Assembly: GCA_947499975.1 (NCBI GenBank)
Contig: CANMQE010000001.1
Span: 1,116,001-1,180,000, forward strand
Direction of reading: 5' to 3'
Origin: an uncultured Sphingomonadaceae bacterium
GTDB taxonomy: Bacteria; Pseudomonadota; Alphaproteobacteria; Sphingomonadales; Sphingomonadaceae
DNA length: 64,000 bases
The translations under genes were made by a program, and so were the position numbers. Every line of letters begins with the position of its first letter. Position 1 is the first letter of the stretch. Under the pieces are notes generated by a model. It was given only the letters and a program-made list of their open reading frames with translations, did no database searches and was not told where the DNA came from. This document shows, piece by piece, positions 10,654 to 19,477 of the stretch.

Positions 10654-11223
10654 GTGGCGGCGGATGATCCGTTGCTCGATTTTGCGCCTGTTCCGCATGT
10701 CCGGCCTCGCCGCAATTCCATCACGCCCGATCGGCAGCGCAAGTTCATCGCCCATCTCGCCGCCACCGGCATCGTCACGCAGGCCGCAAAGCACATCGGC
10801 GCGAGCATGGAGGCATTATACAAATTGCGGCAGAAGGCGGGGGCGGAGGAGTTTTGCGCCGCGTGGGAAAAGGCGGTGGATCGCGGGGTCTCCCGGCTGG
10901 AGGATTGCGCCCTCGCCCGCGCGATAGAGGGGGAGGAGCGCATGGTCGTCTCCGCCGGAAAACTGGTGGGCACGGAGCGGCGGCATAACGAGGCGCTGGT
11001 GATGTTCTTCCTACGCCACCGCCGTGCAGACCGCTACGGCCCCGACATCGCACCCGGCCATCCCATCTACGAACGCATCCGTGCAGAGGTGCTGGCACAG
11101 GAGCGCAGCCGCCGCCGCGGCAAGGCAGAGGTGCTCGCCAGCCTCAACGCCAAGCTCGACCGCATGGCGCAGCGCCGCCGCGCGACCGACGGCCTGCTGG
11201 CGGGCGATGCGCAAGAGGATTGA
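10654..11223 (+). CDS. Hypothetical protein with N-terminal helix-turn-helix-like region
   Basis: 189 residues from GTG. Residues about 25-60 (TPDRQRKFIAHLAATG..TQAAKHIGASMEALYKLR) look like the DNA-binding N-terminus of phage small-terminase or resolvase-type proteins. The rest is charged helix with many Arg and Ala. No partner genes of a phage are nearby. This type of orphan gene is seen in sphingomonad genomes; the function is unknown. Confidence 0.5.
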   Translation: MAADDPLLDFAPVPHVRPRRNSITPDRQRKFIAHLAATGIVTQAAKHIGASMEALYKLRQKAGAEEFCAAWEKAVDRGVSRLEDCALARAIEGEERMVVSAGKLVGTERRHNEALVMFFLRHRRADRYGPDIAPGHPIYERIRAEVLAQERSRRRGKAEVLASLNAKLDRMAQRRRATDGLLAGDAQED

Positions 11224-11280
11224 GCCGCGCGGCGTTTCGTTCTACAACCCGGACAAAATCAATCTGGGAGAATCTGTCCG

Positions 11281-12537
11281 ATGTTGCGCCGCCTTAGCCT
11301 TGCACTTGCCTCCACCGCCGCGCTGGCGCTGGCCCTTCCCGCAACCGCGCAGGAAAGGCCCGCCGACCTGACGCAGCTTCCGCCCGTACCCACCGATTAC
11401 ACGCCCGATCGCCTGCCTTGGGGTGACTACGATTTCACCGGCACCTGGCCGATAGAGCCGATCAACAACGGCCACATCCTGTTCCAGCGGCCGGAGCATT
11501 ATGGCGACAGGTTCTGGGTGAACGACGAGGAGTTCGAACGCCGCCTGGCCGCCGCGCGCGGGAACGACGGCAGTTTCACGCAGGCCAACGAAAGCGGCAT
11601 CGGCGCGTCCGGCACCACCGGGCTGGAACAGTGGTTCATGGATACGGACTGGGCAAAGTCCACCGCCATGCTCGTCTCCCCCGCCGACGGGCAGCTGCCC
11701 GACCTTACCCCGCAGGCGATGGAGCTGTTCCAGCAGGGCCGCAGCGGCTGGGTGCCGGGACAGGGCTATGACTGGGTGGACGATTTCGACAGCTGGGACC
11801 GCTGCGTATCGCGCGGCTTCCCCGCCAGCATGTATCCCTTCCGCTACAACAACGGCATCCGCGTGTTCCAGTCGCCCGGATACGTCACCATCATGCTGGA
11901 GATGCTTGGCACCCGCACGGTGAAGATCTACGACAGCGCCGCCGATGCCCGCGCCGCCAAGTGGGAGGAGCCGGTGGAAGCCTGGATGGGCAACAGCCGC
12001 GGCTGGTGGGAAGGCAAGACGCTGGTGATCGAGACGACCAACATCGTCAGCGGCGATTCCGCAACGGAAGATGTCTACGCCCGCTCCGCCGCCCCGCTGA
12101 ACATGGCCACGCAGTTCACCGGCACCATCGATGTGCCCGCCTTCAACACCGTGCCGATGAGCACCGAGGCGATGACCGTGGAGCGCCTGACGATGACGGG
12201 GCCGGACACCATCATCCACGAGCTGACCTACTTCGATCCGCAGGTGTACGAGGAGCCGTGGACCACCCGCCTCGCCTGGACGCGCGACGATGATTACCAG
12301 TTCTTCGAATACGCCTGCCACGAAGGCAATTACATGCCGCGCGACTACATCAGCGCCAGCCGCGCCCAGCAGGCCCGCATCGCCGCTGGCGAGGAAGAGG
12401 CGGTGACCGCCGAGAACGACGATCGCAGCCGCTTTGCCCGTCCGTTTGACCACGACCCCGGCACCGGCCCGCGCCCCGGCCCTCCGCCCGTGGGCGGAGA
12501 CGAAGACAGCGCACCGGAGGAGGACGCGGAAGGCTGA
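11281..12537 (+). CDS. Secreted protein of unknown function
   Basis: 418 residues with a clear Sec signal peptide (MLRRLSLALASTAALALALPATAQ). The body carries motifs seen in a large uncharacterised family of sphingomonads and acidobacteria: SRGWWEGKTLVIETTN near 240-255 and YEYACHEGNY-like FFEYACHEGNYMPRD near 345. The C-terminus is Pro/Gly/Asp/Glu-rich (after about 390). Probably periplasmic. No enzyme function can be assigned. Confidence 0.65.
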   Translation: MLRRLSLALASTAALALALPATAQERPADLTQLPPVPTDYTPDRLPWGDYDFTGTWPIEPINNGHILFQRPEHYGDRFWVNDEEFERRLAAARGNDGSFTQANESGIGASGTTGLEQWFMDTDWAKSTAMLVSPADGQLPDLTPQAMELFQQGRSGWVPGQGYDWVDDFDSWDRCVSRGFPASMYPFRYNNGIRVFQSPGYVTIMLEMLGTRTVKIYDSAADARAAKWEEPVEAWMGNSRGWWEGKTLVIETTNIVSGDSATEDVYARSAAPLNMATQFTGTIDVPAFNTVPMSTEAMTVERLTMTGPDTIIHELTYFDPQVYEEPWTTRLAWTRDDDYQFFEYACHEGNYMPRDYISASRAQQARIAAGEEEAVTAENDDRSRFARPFDHDPGTGPRPGPPPVGGDEDSAPEEDAEG

Positions 12538-12550
12538 TCAGCCCATCAGA

Positions 12551-12990
12551 TCAGTCCATCAGATCAGTCCATCGGGGTCGGCTGGCCGCCATGCAGCCAG
12601 TCGACCGTGACCATCCGCCGCGTCCGGTTTCACACCCGGCAGGGCGTTCAACTGGTTCACCAGCAGATCCAGCGATGGGGCGAATGTGTTCAGCGCATGG
12701 CCACCACGCCGGCGGTCTTGCCGAGATCGAGGCCACGGCCAGGCGCGCGCACCCCTACCTCCACATCCTCCTTGGCTACGGTCGCGTCATGGCGCTTTGC
12801 AACATCTGAGCATGTGAACTGCATTTCCTGCCGAATGTCCCGGCCCACCGAAATCTCTGCGTAGGCGTCCACTTCGAGAATGGTGGCATCCAGCAGGGTG
12901 GCAGGCTCCAGCCAGAGTCCATGCGCGGCGGGAGGCGACGCCCGCTGCCGCGTATTTTTACAGAACCGGCGTTTCCAGGCCTGCTGTCAG
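12551..12990 (-). pseudogene. Possible decayed gene
   Basis: A minus-strand frame without a good start reads coding-like sequence with GC-rich third positions (for example GLWLEPATLLDATILEV, then VDAYAEISVGRDIRQE) until a stop at 12690. A shift of one frame continues it (NTFAPSLDLLVNQLNALPG, then GRLAAWRPADPDGLI) to a stop near 12551. I do not recognise the parent family. A direct repeat of CCATCAGATCAGT (two copies) lies next to its end at about 12544-12570. Chance is not excluded. Confidence 0.25.
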
Positions 12991-13910
12991 GATTGCGAGA
13001 CAGACGCGGGAGCACGGGTCATCACGACCGCCGCACCTTCGCTGCCATAGGCGCCGCGCAGGGGTTGAACAGAACACTTCACCTGCAACTTCTCTTCGTG
13101 GTTGGGGATCAGTTCCACTTCCACATATTGCCGCTCGTTCTGCTGCAACACCGCATCCAGCACGTTGCGAAACGCTGGGCGCATATCGCGCGAGACGAGA
13201 TCGCTCAGCCGGATGCCCTCTATCTTTTCACTCGAAAGGCCGATCCAACCATCGAAGGAAGCATCCGTTTTTGCAATCAGGCCGCGCGCATCGACGCGAA
13301 CATAGCCCACCAGCGGGTGATTGCTGATCGCGGCATACAGCGCGGCCTTCGCATCAGCCATGCGGAACTGGTGCACCTCGTCCGTGATATCGCGCATCAT
13401 CAGGATCAGGCGATTGCCAAGTCGGATCGTCCGCAAGCTCATCCATCGTTCCGGATCGAACACGGAAGGCAGGTCGGCAACCAGCGCTTCCCCGGATCGC
13501 AGCGTGCGGCGGTACTGCAATTGCACCACGCTATCTTCCACCTCGGGCATGGCCTGCCCCAGCGTCATGCCGACGTGTTTCGTGGTGATGCCCAGCGATT
13601 GCCTGACCCGCGCGTTGGCATACAGGATCTTCTCGTCCGTATCGCAAAGCAGCATACATTCATCCAGCCACTCCGAGAAGTTGCTGAGATACTCGTCTGC
13701 GGTCGATGCGTTTTCATTGGTGTCCGGCCTTGCCATCTGCTCGTGAAGCTTGATGCCGGAAAGGATGTGGGAAACGCGCCCGTGCGTCGTGATCTGGACA
13801 GGTGCAGAATGTGCAGCTTCCCGCCATTTCGCGAAGGAGCGGACCAGTTCGGCCGACGTTACCCTGTTCGCATTACCATCATCGCTAGGATCGCCATTGC
13901 GTTCCATCAT
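12987..13910 (-). CDS. PAS-domain protein with N-terminal Phd-like segment
   Basis: 307 residues. Residues 17-58 (VTSAELVRSFAKWREAA, then PVQITTHGRVSHIL) follow the Phd/YefM antitoxin pattern of a sheet plus helix that binds DNA. Two PAS-like regions follow, at about 80-178 (LCDTDEKILYANARVRQ, then LILMMRDITDE) and 187-298. No kinase, GGDEF or output domain is present, so the Phd-like segment is probably the output: a sensor-controlled transcription regulator. Upstream (13911-14145) there is only a short GC hairpin at 13995-14012. Confidence 0.7.
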   Translation of the reverse strand: MMERNGDPSDDGNANRVTSAELVRSFAKWREAAHSAPVQITTHGRVSHILSGIKLHEQMARPDTNENASTADEYLSNFSEWLDECMLLCDTDEKILYANARVRQSLGITTKHVGMTLGQAMPEVEDSVVQLQYRRTLRSGEALVADLPSVFDPERWMSLRTIRLGNRLILMMRDITDEVHQFRMADAKAALYAAISNHPLVGYVRVDARGLIAKTDASFDGWIGLSSEKIEGIRLSDLVSRDMRPAFRNVLDAVLQQNERQYVEVELIPNHEEKLQVKCSVQPLRGAYGSEGAAVVMTRAPASVSQS

Positions 13911-14145
13911 TCTGCACCATCTCGTTTTATCTTGCTTTTATCGAGACCGAAGCTTCAGCCAGTCGCCAACCTTGTTGATTCCGTAAACGGATGCAACCCC
14001 TTTAGCGGGGTTTACTGGAGAATGATTTAGTTCATCATTTAAGTAATTTAGCAGGTACAGTTGTAGCAACACGACAATGCAGAGGGGCAGTCATCATACT
14101 GTCTGCCTTCCGCATCAATCCGTGGTGATGCGAACAGATAGCGAA

Positions 14146-15366
14146 TCACTCTGCCTCAATTTCAATGTCCTCGCCCGTCCACGCATCTTCCGCCCGCGGC
14201 TCCAGCCCCGGTGTGACTTCCAGCGTGTATGCACCTGCGGAGCCGCTGACCCCCTTGGCCCGGATGCGCAATGCAGCCAGCATCTCGGCATCCTGCGCGA
14301 TGGCTGACAGGTCTACCGGCAGTAGCGAGTCGAGCGAGCCGGAGCCATCGTCGTCGCTATCCACCACGGCAAAGCCCAGCGGCGTCTGGAGGCCCAGTTC
14401 CACGAAGGGATCGAGGCTCCCACCGAAATCCGCATCGCCATCGGCTGCGGCGTTCATTCGGATGGTGATGCCGCTCGCGCCAGAACGGATCGCGGCAATC
14501 GCCTCCTCGCTCAGCCGGTAGTCGATGTGGCCAAGGCCGAGGCTGTCGCTCTCATACGCGCTTGCCAATTCCCCGCTGGCGGGATCGTTCAGCCCGATCA
14601 CCTGCTGCGGCAACTGGGCCACGTTCTCGCGCCGGTCGCGCACGCGCAGCACGTATGCGCCGCTGGTTTCGGAGTAACCGCTAGCAGCGATGGTATAGGT
14701 GCCCGCGGCGGGAAGGACGGTGCGAAGGTAGGAGTTCAGTCCTGCTCCGCCATCGTCATCTGCCGCGATGGCTTCCCCCGATGCGTCTCGCAGTTCGAGA
14801 TACGGGTCCAGCCCGTCGTCCTCTGCCAGCATCGCCACTTCCAGCAATTCGCCCTCGCGGCCCTGCACGGTGAAGAGATGTTCCTCGCCCGCCATGATGC
14901 CGGTTTCGCGCGCGCCATACGCCACGGCGCGGGTGCCCAAGGGGGCGTAGTCCATGCTGGAAAGGCGCAGGTCGAAACTGCCGCCGTAGCCGGTATCTCC
15001 GTCCGCCCATTCAGCGTCAAAACCGTCCACCTCGATGGTGATGTTCCGGTCCGTATCCTCTGCAGACACGCGGGCGCGGGGGTTGAGATCGTCGCCGCCG
15101 TCGTCATCCTCCACGATCAGAACGCCATCATCATCCAGCACGCGCACCACCGGATCGAACCCGTCCCTGGCAAGGACGTCGATCTGCAAGGTGGTGTCGG
15201 CAGGCACGGTAAGCCGGAAGATCGCCGCCGCGCCGTCCACCTCGCCCTGGAAGACCCGCACGTCGCTGCTTTCCCCATCGAGATCGCGGACCTGCGCAAG
15301 TGCAGGCGCCGAAAGCACGGCGCTGGCACCGGCCAGCAAGGCAGCCAGACGAATTGGCTTCATCAT
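14146..15366 (-). CDS. Secreted PPC-domain (pre-peptidase C-terminal-like) protein
   Basis: 406 residues from ATG at 15366, chosen because GGGGGAA precedes it and a signal peptide starts there (KPIRLAALLAGASAVLSAPALA). Three acidic repeats of the PPC type follow (patterns such as DGFDPVVRVLDDDG, DGLDPYLELRDASG and SLDPFVELG), each beta-sandwich-like and probably calcium binding. No protease domain is attached, so it is likely a periplasmic or surface binding protein of unknown role. Confidence 0.65.
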   Translation of the reverse strand: MMKPIRLAALLAGASAVLSAPALAQVRDLDGESSDVRVFQGEVDGAAAIFRLTVPADTTLQIDVLARDGFDPVVRVLDDDGVLIVEDDDGGDDLNPRARVSAEDTDRNITIEVDGFDAEWADGDTGYGGSFDLRLSSMDYAPLGTRAVAYGARETGIMAGEEHLFTVQGREGELLEVAMLAEDDGLDPYLELRDASGEAIAADDDGGAGLNSYLRTVLPAAGTYTIAASGYSETSGAYVLRVRDRRENVAQLPQQVIGLNDPASGELASAYESDSLGLGHIDYRLSEEAIAAIRSGASGITIRMNAAADGDADFGGSLDPFVELGLQTPLGFAVVDSDDDGSGSLDSLLPVDLSAIAQDAEMLAALRIRAKGVSGSAGAYTLEVTPGLEPRAEDAWTGEDIEIEAE

Positions 15367-15468
15367 CGAATATTCCCCCACACAATTTTCTCCGGCTCGC
15401 ACAATCGAGCCAAACAGACATGCTATCAGGCAGCACAATGCCCGTATGCCGTCAAAGTTTAATCGGCC

Positions 15469-16023
15469 CTAATCCGTCCACTCGTCCGCCAGCATTGCCC
15501 ACAACCACGTGTCGCACCAGCCGATATGCGTCTTCATCGTGTGGCGCAGATGGCCTTCGCGGGTAAAGCCCAGCGATTGCAGCAGCGCGTTGGAAGGCGC
15601 GTTGCGCGGATCGACATCGGCGAAGATGCGGTGGAAATTCTCCTCGCGAAACAGATGGGTGATCAGCGCGCTCACGCATTCGCGGGCGATGCCTTGCCGC
15701 TCGTGCCCCGGCACAAGGATATAGCCGACTTCCGCCACCTGCCCCACGTCGCTGCTCGCCACCATGCGGAAGACGGGCGCGCCGCCATCGCGCGGCTGGC
15801 AGATCCACGTCCGCCCGTTCCACGTACCGCGCGTGTCGAACAGATATTCGGCAAATTCGCCCCGATCGTCGAACGGGCCGCGGCCCCAGTATCGCATGGC
15901 CTCCTCGCTGGAAAAGGCGGGCCACATCGCATCCTCGTCACCGGGCAGCAGCGCCCGGCAGGTAAAGCGTGCTGTCGTGAGCGTGGGGGTAAGCGTGGGC
16001 GCGTTGTCGGCAGGGGAATTCAT
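15469..16023 (-). CDS. GNAT family N-acetyltransferase (RimJ/RimL type)
   Basis: About 184 residues from the methionine at 16023; a start 7 codons upstream is also possible. It shows TARFTCRALLPGDEDAMW at the start, the acetyl-CoA loop VPGHERQGIARE (motif A), and NAPSNALLQSLGFTREGHLR near the end, as in ribosomal-protein and antibiotic-type acetyltransferases. The substrate cannot be told. Confidence 0.85.
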   Translation of the reverse strand: MNSPADNAPTLTPTLTTARFTCRALLPGDEDAMWPAFSSEEAMRYWGRGPFDDRGEFAEYLFDTRGTWNGRTWICQPRDGGAPVFRMVASSDVGQVAEVGYILVPGHERQGIARECVSALITHLFREENFHRIFADVDPRNAPSNALLQSLGFTREGHLRHTMKTHIGWCDTWLWAMLADEWTD

Positions 16024-16068
16024 GTCACGCGGGGGCGCGGGCAAGGCGATGGCGAGGTGCCAACCGGC

Positions 16069-16875
16069 TCAAGCCTGTGTGCCTGCATCATTAGTGAGGA
16101 ACTCCACCAGCGCCTTCACCTTCTTTTGCCGCCATTGCGGCCGCGGCGCGATCAGCCAGTAGGCGCGGCGGCAATCCTGCTGCTCTTCCAGCGCCTCCAG
16201 CCGCCCATCGGCCAGCGCTTCTTCCACCAGCGGCAACGGCAGCCAGGCACGGCCGATACCGGCAATGGCGGAGGACAGCACCTGTCCTGCATTGCCCACC
16301 TGCAGCACCACTTCTGCATCGTCCGGCACATCATAGGTCGGCCAGCTGATCCACGCATCGGGAGCGCCGGGCGCGGCCACCAGCACCTTGCAACCATCCA
16401 CCAGCTGCGCGCCTTCCAGATCGTCCGGCCCTTCCACCAGCCTGATCGCCAGATCCAGATTGGCCTCGGTGAAATCGGCGTTCTCGTCAGCGGTCAGCTG
16501 CACGGTGATTTCGGGATTGGCCTGGCGGAACCGGGCAAGACGCGGGGCCAGCCACTGGGCAAAGAATTCGCGCGGGCAGGCGATGGCATAATTGCTGGAC
16601 GACTGGCCCGCCTGCATGGCCTGCACGCTTTCCTCGAACCGCAGGAACCCTTCGCGCAAGGAATCGAGGCCGGCCTCGGCCTCGTCCGTCAATTCCAGCC
16701 CCTTTGACGTGCGGCGAAACAACACCACTCCCAGCACATCTTCCAGCGCGCGGATCTGCTGGCCCACGGCGGCGGGCGTAACCGCCAGCTCGTCTGCCGC
16801 GCGGGTGAAAGAGAGATGCCGCGCCGCAGCATCGAATACGCGCAGGGCGTTGAGGGGAAGGTGTGTGCGTTTCAT
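16069..16875 (-). CDS. LysR family transcriptional regulator (GcvA-like)
   Basis: 268 residues from the ATG at 16875 (MKRTHLPLNALRVFDAAARH). Winged helix-turn-helix at about 6-65 (SFTRAADELAVTPAAVGQQIRAL), then a substrate-binding domain. The LPLNALR/FEAAARH style N-terminus is typical of GcvA-like regulators. Its target is not evident: the neighbours are a GNAT gene (same strand) and apaG. Confidence 0.85.
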   Translation of the reverse strand: MKRTHLPLNALRVFDAAARHLSFTRAADELAVTPAAVGQQIRALEDVLGVVLFRRTSKGLELTDEAEAGLDSLREGFLRFEESVQAMQAGQSSSNYAIACPREFFAQWLAPRLARFRQANPEITVQLTADENADFTEANLDLAIRLVEGPDDLEGAQLVDGCKVLVAAPGAPDAWISWPTYDVPDDAEVVLQVGNAGQVLSSAIAGIGRAWLPLPLVEEALADGRLEALEEQQDCRRAYWLIAPRPQWRQKKVKALVEFLTNDAGTQA

Positions 16876-16951
16876 CGGCGGTTCCGGTGCAAGCCTGTAG
16901 AAAAGCTGCAGCCTCGCGGCAAGCGGCTTGACCACCTGCCCCGCGGGCCAA

Positions 16952-17371
16952 TCAGACCGAGCTGTTTTCGGGCGCGGCCAGCGGGAAGTACGGGATCGCC
17001 ACCTCGAACAGGGAACCGTCGGTGTGGATGAAGGTGTAATGCCCTTCCATCGCGCCCTGGTTCGTCGTCAGCTCGCAGCCGGATACGTAATCATGCGTCT
17101 GCCCGGGCGATAGCACGGGCGTTTCACCCACCACGCCTTCACCATCCACCAGGTTTACCATCCCGTTGGAATCGGTGATGCGCCAGTGGCGGCTCTTCAG
17201 CTGGATCGTGTCGTCGCGGCCGTTCTCTATGCGGATGTGATACACCCAGAACCAGCGCCCTGCCCCGACTCGCGACTGCTCGGGCATGAAGTTCACCGAA
17301 ACACGCACGGTTACGCCTGCGGTAATGGCAGTGTGCTGAAACAGGGATTGGATCGCGGTCTGTGTCATCAT
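16952..17371 (-). CDS. apaG: ApaG family protein (DUF525)
   Basis: 139 residues from ATG at 17371. The fibronectin-III-like ApaG fold is shown by YHIRIENGRDDTIQLKSRHW, the GVVGETPVLSPG turn and GAMEGHYTF. ApaG has been tied to cobalt/magnesium efflux and, in eukaryotic F-box relatives, to substrate binding; the true bacterial role is unclear. It lies between a peptidase gene and a LysR gene on the same strand. Confidence 0.9.
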   Translation of the reverse strand: MMTQTAIQSLFQHTAITAGVTVRVSVNFMPEQSRVGAGRWFWVYHIRIENGRDDTIQLKSRHWRITDSNGMVNLVDGEGVVGETPVLSPGQTHDYVSGCELTTNQGAMEGHYTFIHTDGSLFEVAIPYFPLAAPENSSV

Positions 17372-17416
17372 CCCCAAGGTAAAGGTTTTACGCCCCGCTA
17401 CAAGGGGACCAAGCGC

Positions 17417-19396
17417 CTAATCCGCCGGGTTGTGACGGGCGAGGAAATCGGAAATCGCCTGATAGTAGGCGGCTTCGTCCTCCTCGTCGGAGAAGCCGTG
17501 GCCCGCTTCCTCGAACGTCAGCGTTTCCAGTTCCACTCCGGCATCCCCGGCACGGTCCACCATCAGCGTGTACTGGTTAAAAGGCACGCGGTTGTCCTTC
17601 TCCCCGTGCACCAGCAGCACGGGACGGATCAGCCGCGATACCTGTACGGCGGGGGAGACGTCATCCAGATCGAAATCGGTCTGGTCGCCATCCACCCTGT
17701 CCCAGTGGCGGCCCCGCCGGCGGCCGAACAGGTAATCCTTGTCATGCGCCAGCTGGCGTTCGAAATGCATCACGCCGGCAAAGCTGGCCGCGCAGCGATA
17801 GATCTCGGGATTGCGAATCGCGCCCCACACTGCGGCGAACCCGCCATAGCTGGAGCCGACGATGCACACCCGCGCCGGATCGACGATCCCCTCCGCCACC
17901 AGGTGCGCCACGGCATCGTCCAGATCATCCTGCATCTTGCGGCCGATCTGCCCATGGCCCAGCAGTTCGAAGCTCTCGCCATAGCCGCCCGAACCACGGA
18001 AATTGGGCTGGATCACCGCGTAACCGCGATTGGCCAGCAGCTGCACCATGTCGTTGTAATTATCGTTGTCGCGAATGCCAAACGGGCCACCGTGCGGATG
18101 CACCACCAGCGGCAGGCCTTGCGGCTCCCGCCCGCGGGGCAAGGTAAGATAGGCATGGATCGAGGTGCCGTCACGCGCGTCGTAACGGATGCCCTGCGGC
18201 TCCACCAGCAGCGCGGCGGGCATCCTGGGGCGAAATTCCGCGAACAGGGCCAGCTGCGAATTCTCCGGCGTGAACACATAGAGCGCGCCCGGATCCGCCG
18301 GACCGCTCTGCAACACCAGCAGTCGTTCGCGATCGGGCGAGATGTCGATGATGGAAACCCAGCTACCCGGCAGGGCATCGCCCAGCTGGCGATCCCACTC
18401 GGCGATCTCGGGGTCCAGCCATTCGCGGCGATAGCTATCACCGGCATAGCCCACCGCGATGGGATGGTTCGCTTCGTCGAAGGTAACGTTGCTCACGTCC
18501 TCGGTCGGCGACTGGAACACGATGGCACCCGGCTGGCCGGTGGAGAAATCGAACTCCATCAGCACCCGCCGCTCCCCGCCTTCGGGCACGCCGATGGAAT
18601 AGCCCATATCGCTCCCGGCGCGCAGGCCCATGAAGTCCCACAGTTCCATCGAATTTTCGTCGTCCACGCGCACGCGCGCCACGGTGTCCCACTCGTCCTG
18701 CGCGGTGCTGCGATAGCGCATGCGTGCACGGTTATATCCAGCGGAACCCACACCGATGCGCAGCGCGCCCGTATCGTCGGCGATGTAGCTGTAGATGCCG
18801 GAATTGCGCAGCTCCACCGCCTCCGGTTCGGGCTGCTCCGTTCCGCCCAGATCGAAACGGAAGACCGACGGCTCCTTGTACCAGACCTCCGCCCAGCTCG
18901 CGAGGACGTAGCGCCCCTGCGGATCGATATGGACGATGTCGTCCCCGTCATATTCCATGCGGCGGGTTATCAGCGGGTGCAGCACCTGCGTCGCCAGATC
19001 GAAGTAGTAGAGCCGAGAGTAACTGTAGGTGTCTCGCTTGTCGCGCCCCATCATGGAAAAGATCAGGCGCTCGCTTCCGGCCCAGCGGAACCAGTTGAGA
19101 TCCTGCTCATCGCCAAGGTTTACCCCGTCCACCAGTTCCAGTGTGTCGCTGTCGAACACGCTGATGTAGGTGCTGTCGTCGCGGTTGACGATGAAGGCGA
19201 AACGCTTGCCATCCGCCGACAGTCGCGCCCCGCTGAGCTGGGAACGGGCGGCAAATGCGCTGGCGGGAATTTGCTCGGGGGTTTCCTCGGCGCGTTGAAG
19301 GTCTTGCGCCCATGCCTGCGCGGGGGCGATGCCCACCCTGCACAGAAATGCCGCTGCCACCATTGCCGCCTTCGCGGCAGTACGCCCCAATTCCAT
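17417..19396 (-). CDS. S9 family prolyl-oligopeptidase-like serine peptidase, exported
   Basis: 659 residues from ATG at 19396, placed before a signal-type segment (RTAAKAAMVAAAFLCRVGIAPAQAWA). The N-terminal half is a beta-propeller; the C-terminal alpha/beta hydrolase has the nucleophile motif VGSSYGGFA, the acid in VHGEKDNRVPF and the histidine in EEAGHGFSDE. This matches dipeptidyl/acyl-peptide hydrolases of family S9 acting on short peptides in the periplasm. Confidence 0.9.
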   Translation of the reverse strand: MELGRTAAKAAMVAAAFLCRVGIAPAQAWAQDLQRAEETPEQIPASAFAARSQLSGARLSADGKRFAFIVNRDDSTYISVFDSDTLELVDGVNLGDEQDLNWFRWAGSERLIFSMMGRDKRDTYSYSRLYYFDLATQVLHPLITRRMEYDGDDIVHIDPQGRYVLASWAEVWYKEPSVFRFDLGGTEQPEPEAVELRNSGIYSYIADDTGALRIGVGSAGYNRARMRYRSTAQDEWDTVARVRVDDENSMELWDFMGLRAGSDMGYSIGVPEGGERRVLMEFDFSTGQPGAIVFQSPTEDVSNVTFDEANHPIAVGYAGDSYRREWLDPEIAEWDRQLGDALPGSWVSIIDISPDRERLLVLQSGPADPGALYVFTPENSQLALFAEFRPRMPAALLVEPQGIRYDARDGTSIHAYLTLPRGREPQGLPLVVHPHGGPFGIRDNDNYNDMVQLLANRGYAVIQPNFRGSGGYGESFELLGHGQIGRKMQDDLDDAVAHLVAEGIVDPARVCIVGSSYGGFAAVWGAIRNPEIYRCAASFAGVMHFERQLAHDKDYLFGRRRGRHWDRVDGDQTDFDLDDVSPAVQVSRLIRPVLLVHGEKDNRVPFNQYTLMVDRAGDAGVELETLTFEEAGHGFSDEEDEAAYYQAISDFLARHNPAD

Positions 19397-19477
19397 AATT
19401 CCCCCCGGTTTACGGAGAGGAAGCATAACAAATGCAAGACGTTGCGCAAGTTGAGGTGTTAACGCGCTCCTGCGGCG

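Noticed and set aside
17186..19462. Long open frame of 758 codons on the plus strand
   Set aside because: It is antisense to the S9 peptidase gene, which has clear catalytic motifs; high GC creates such shadows.
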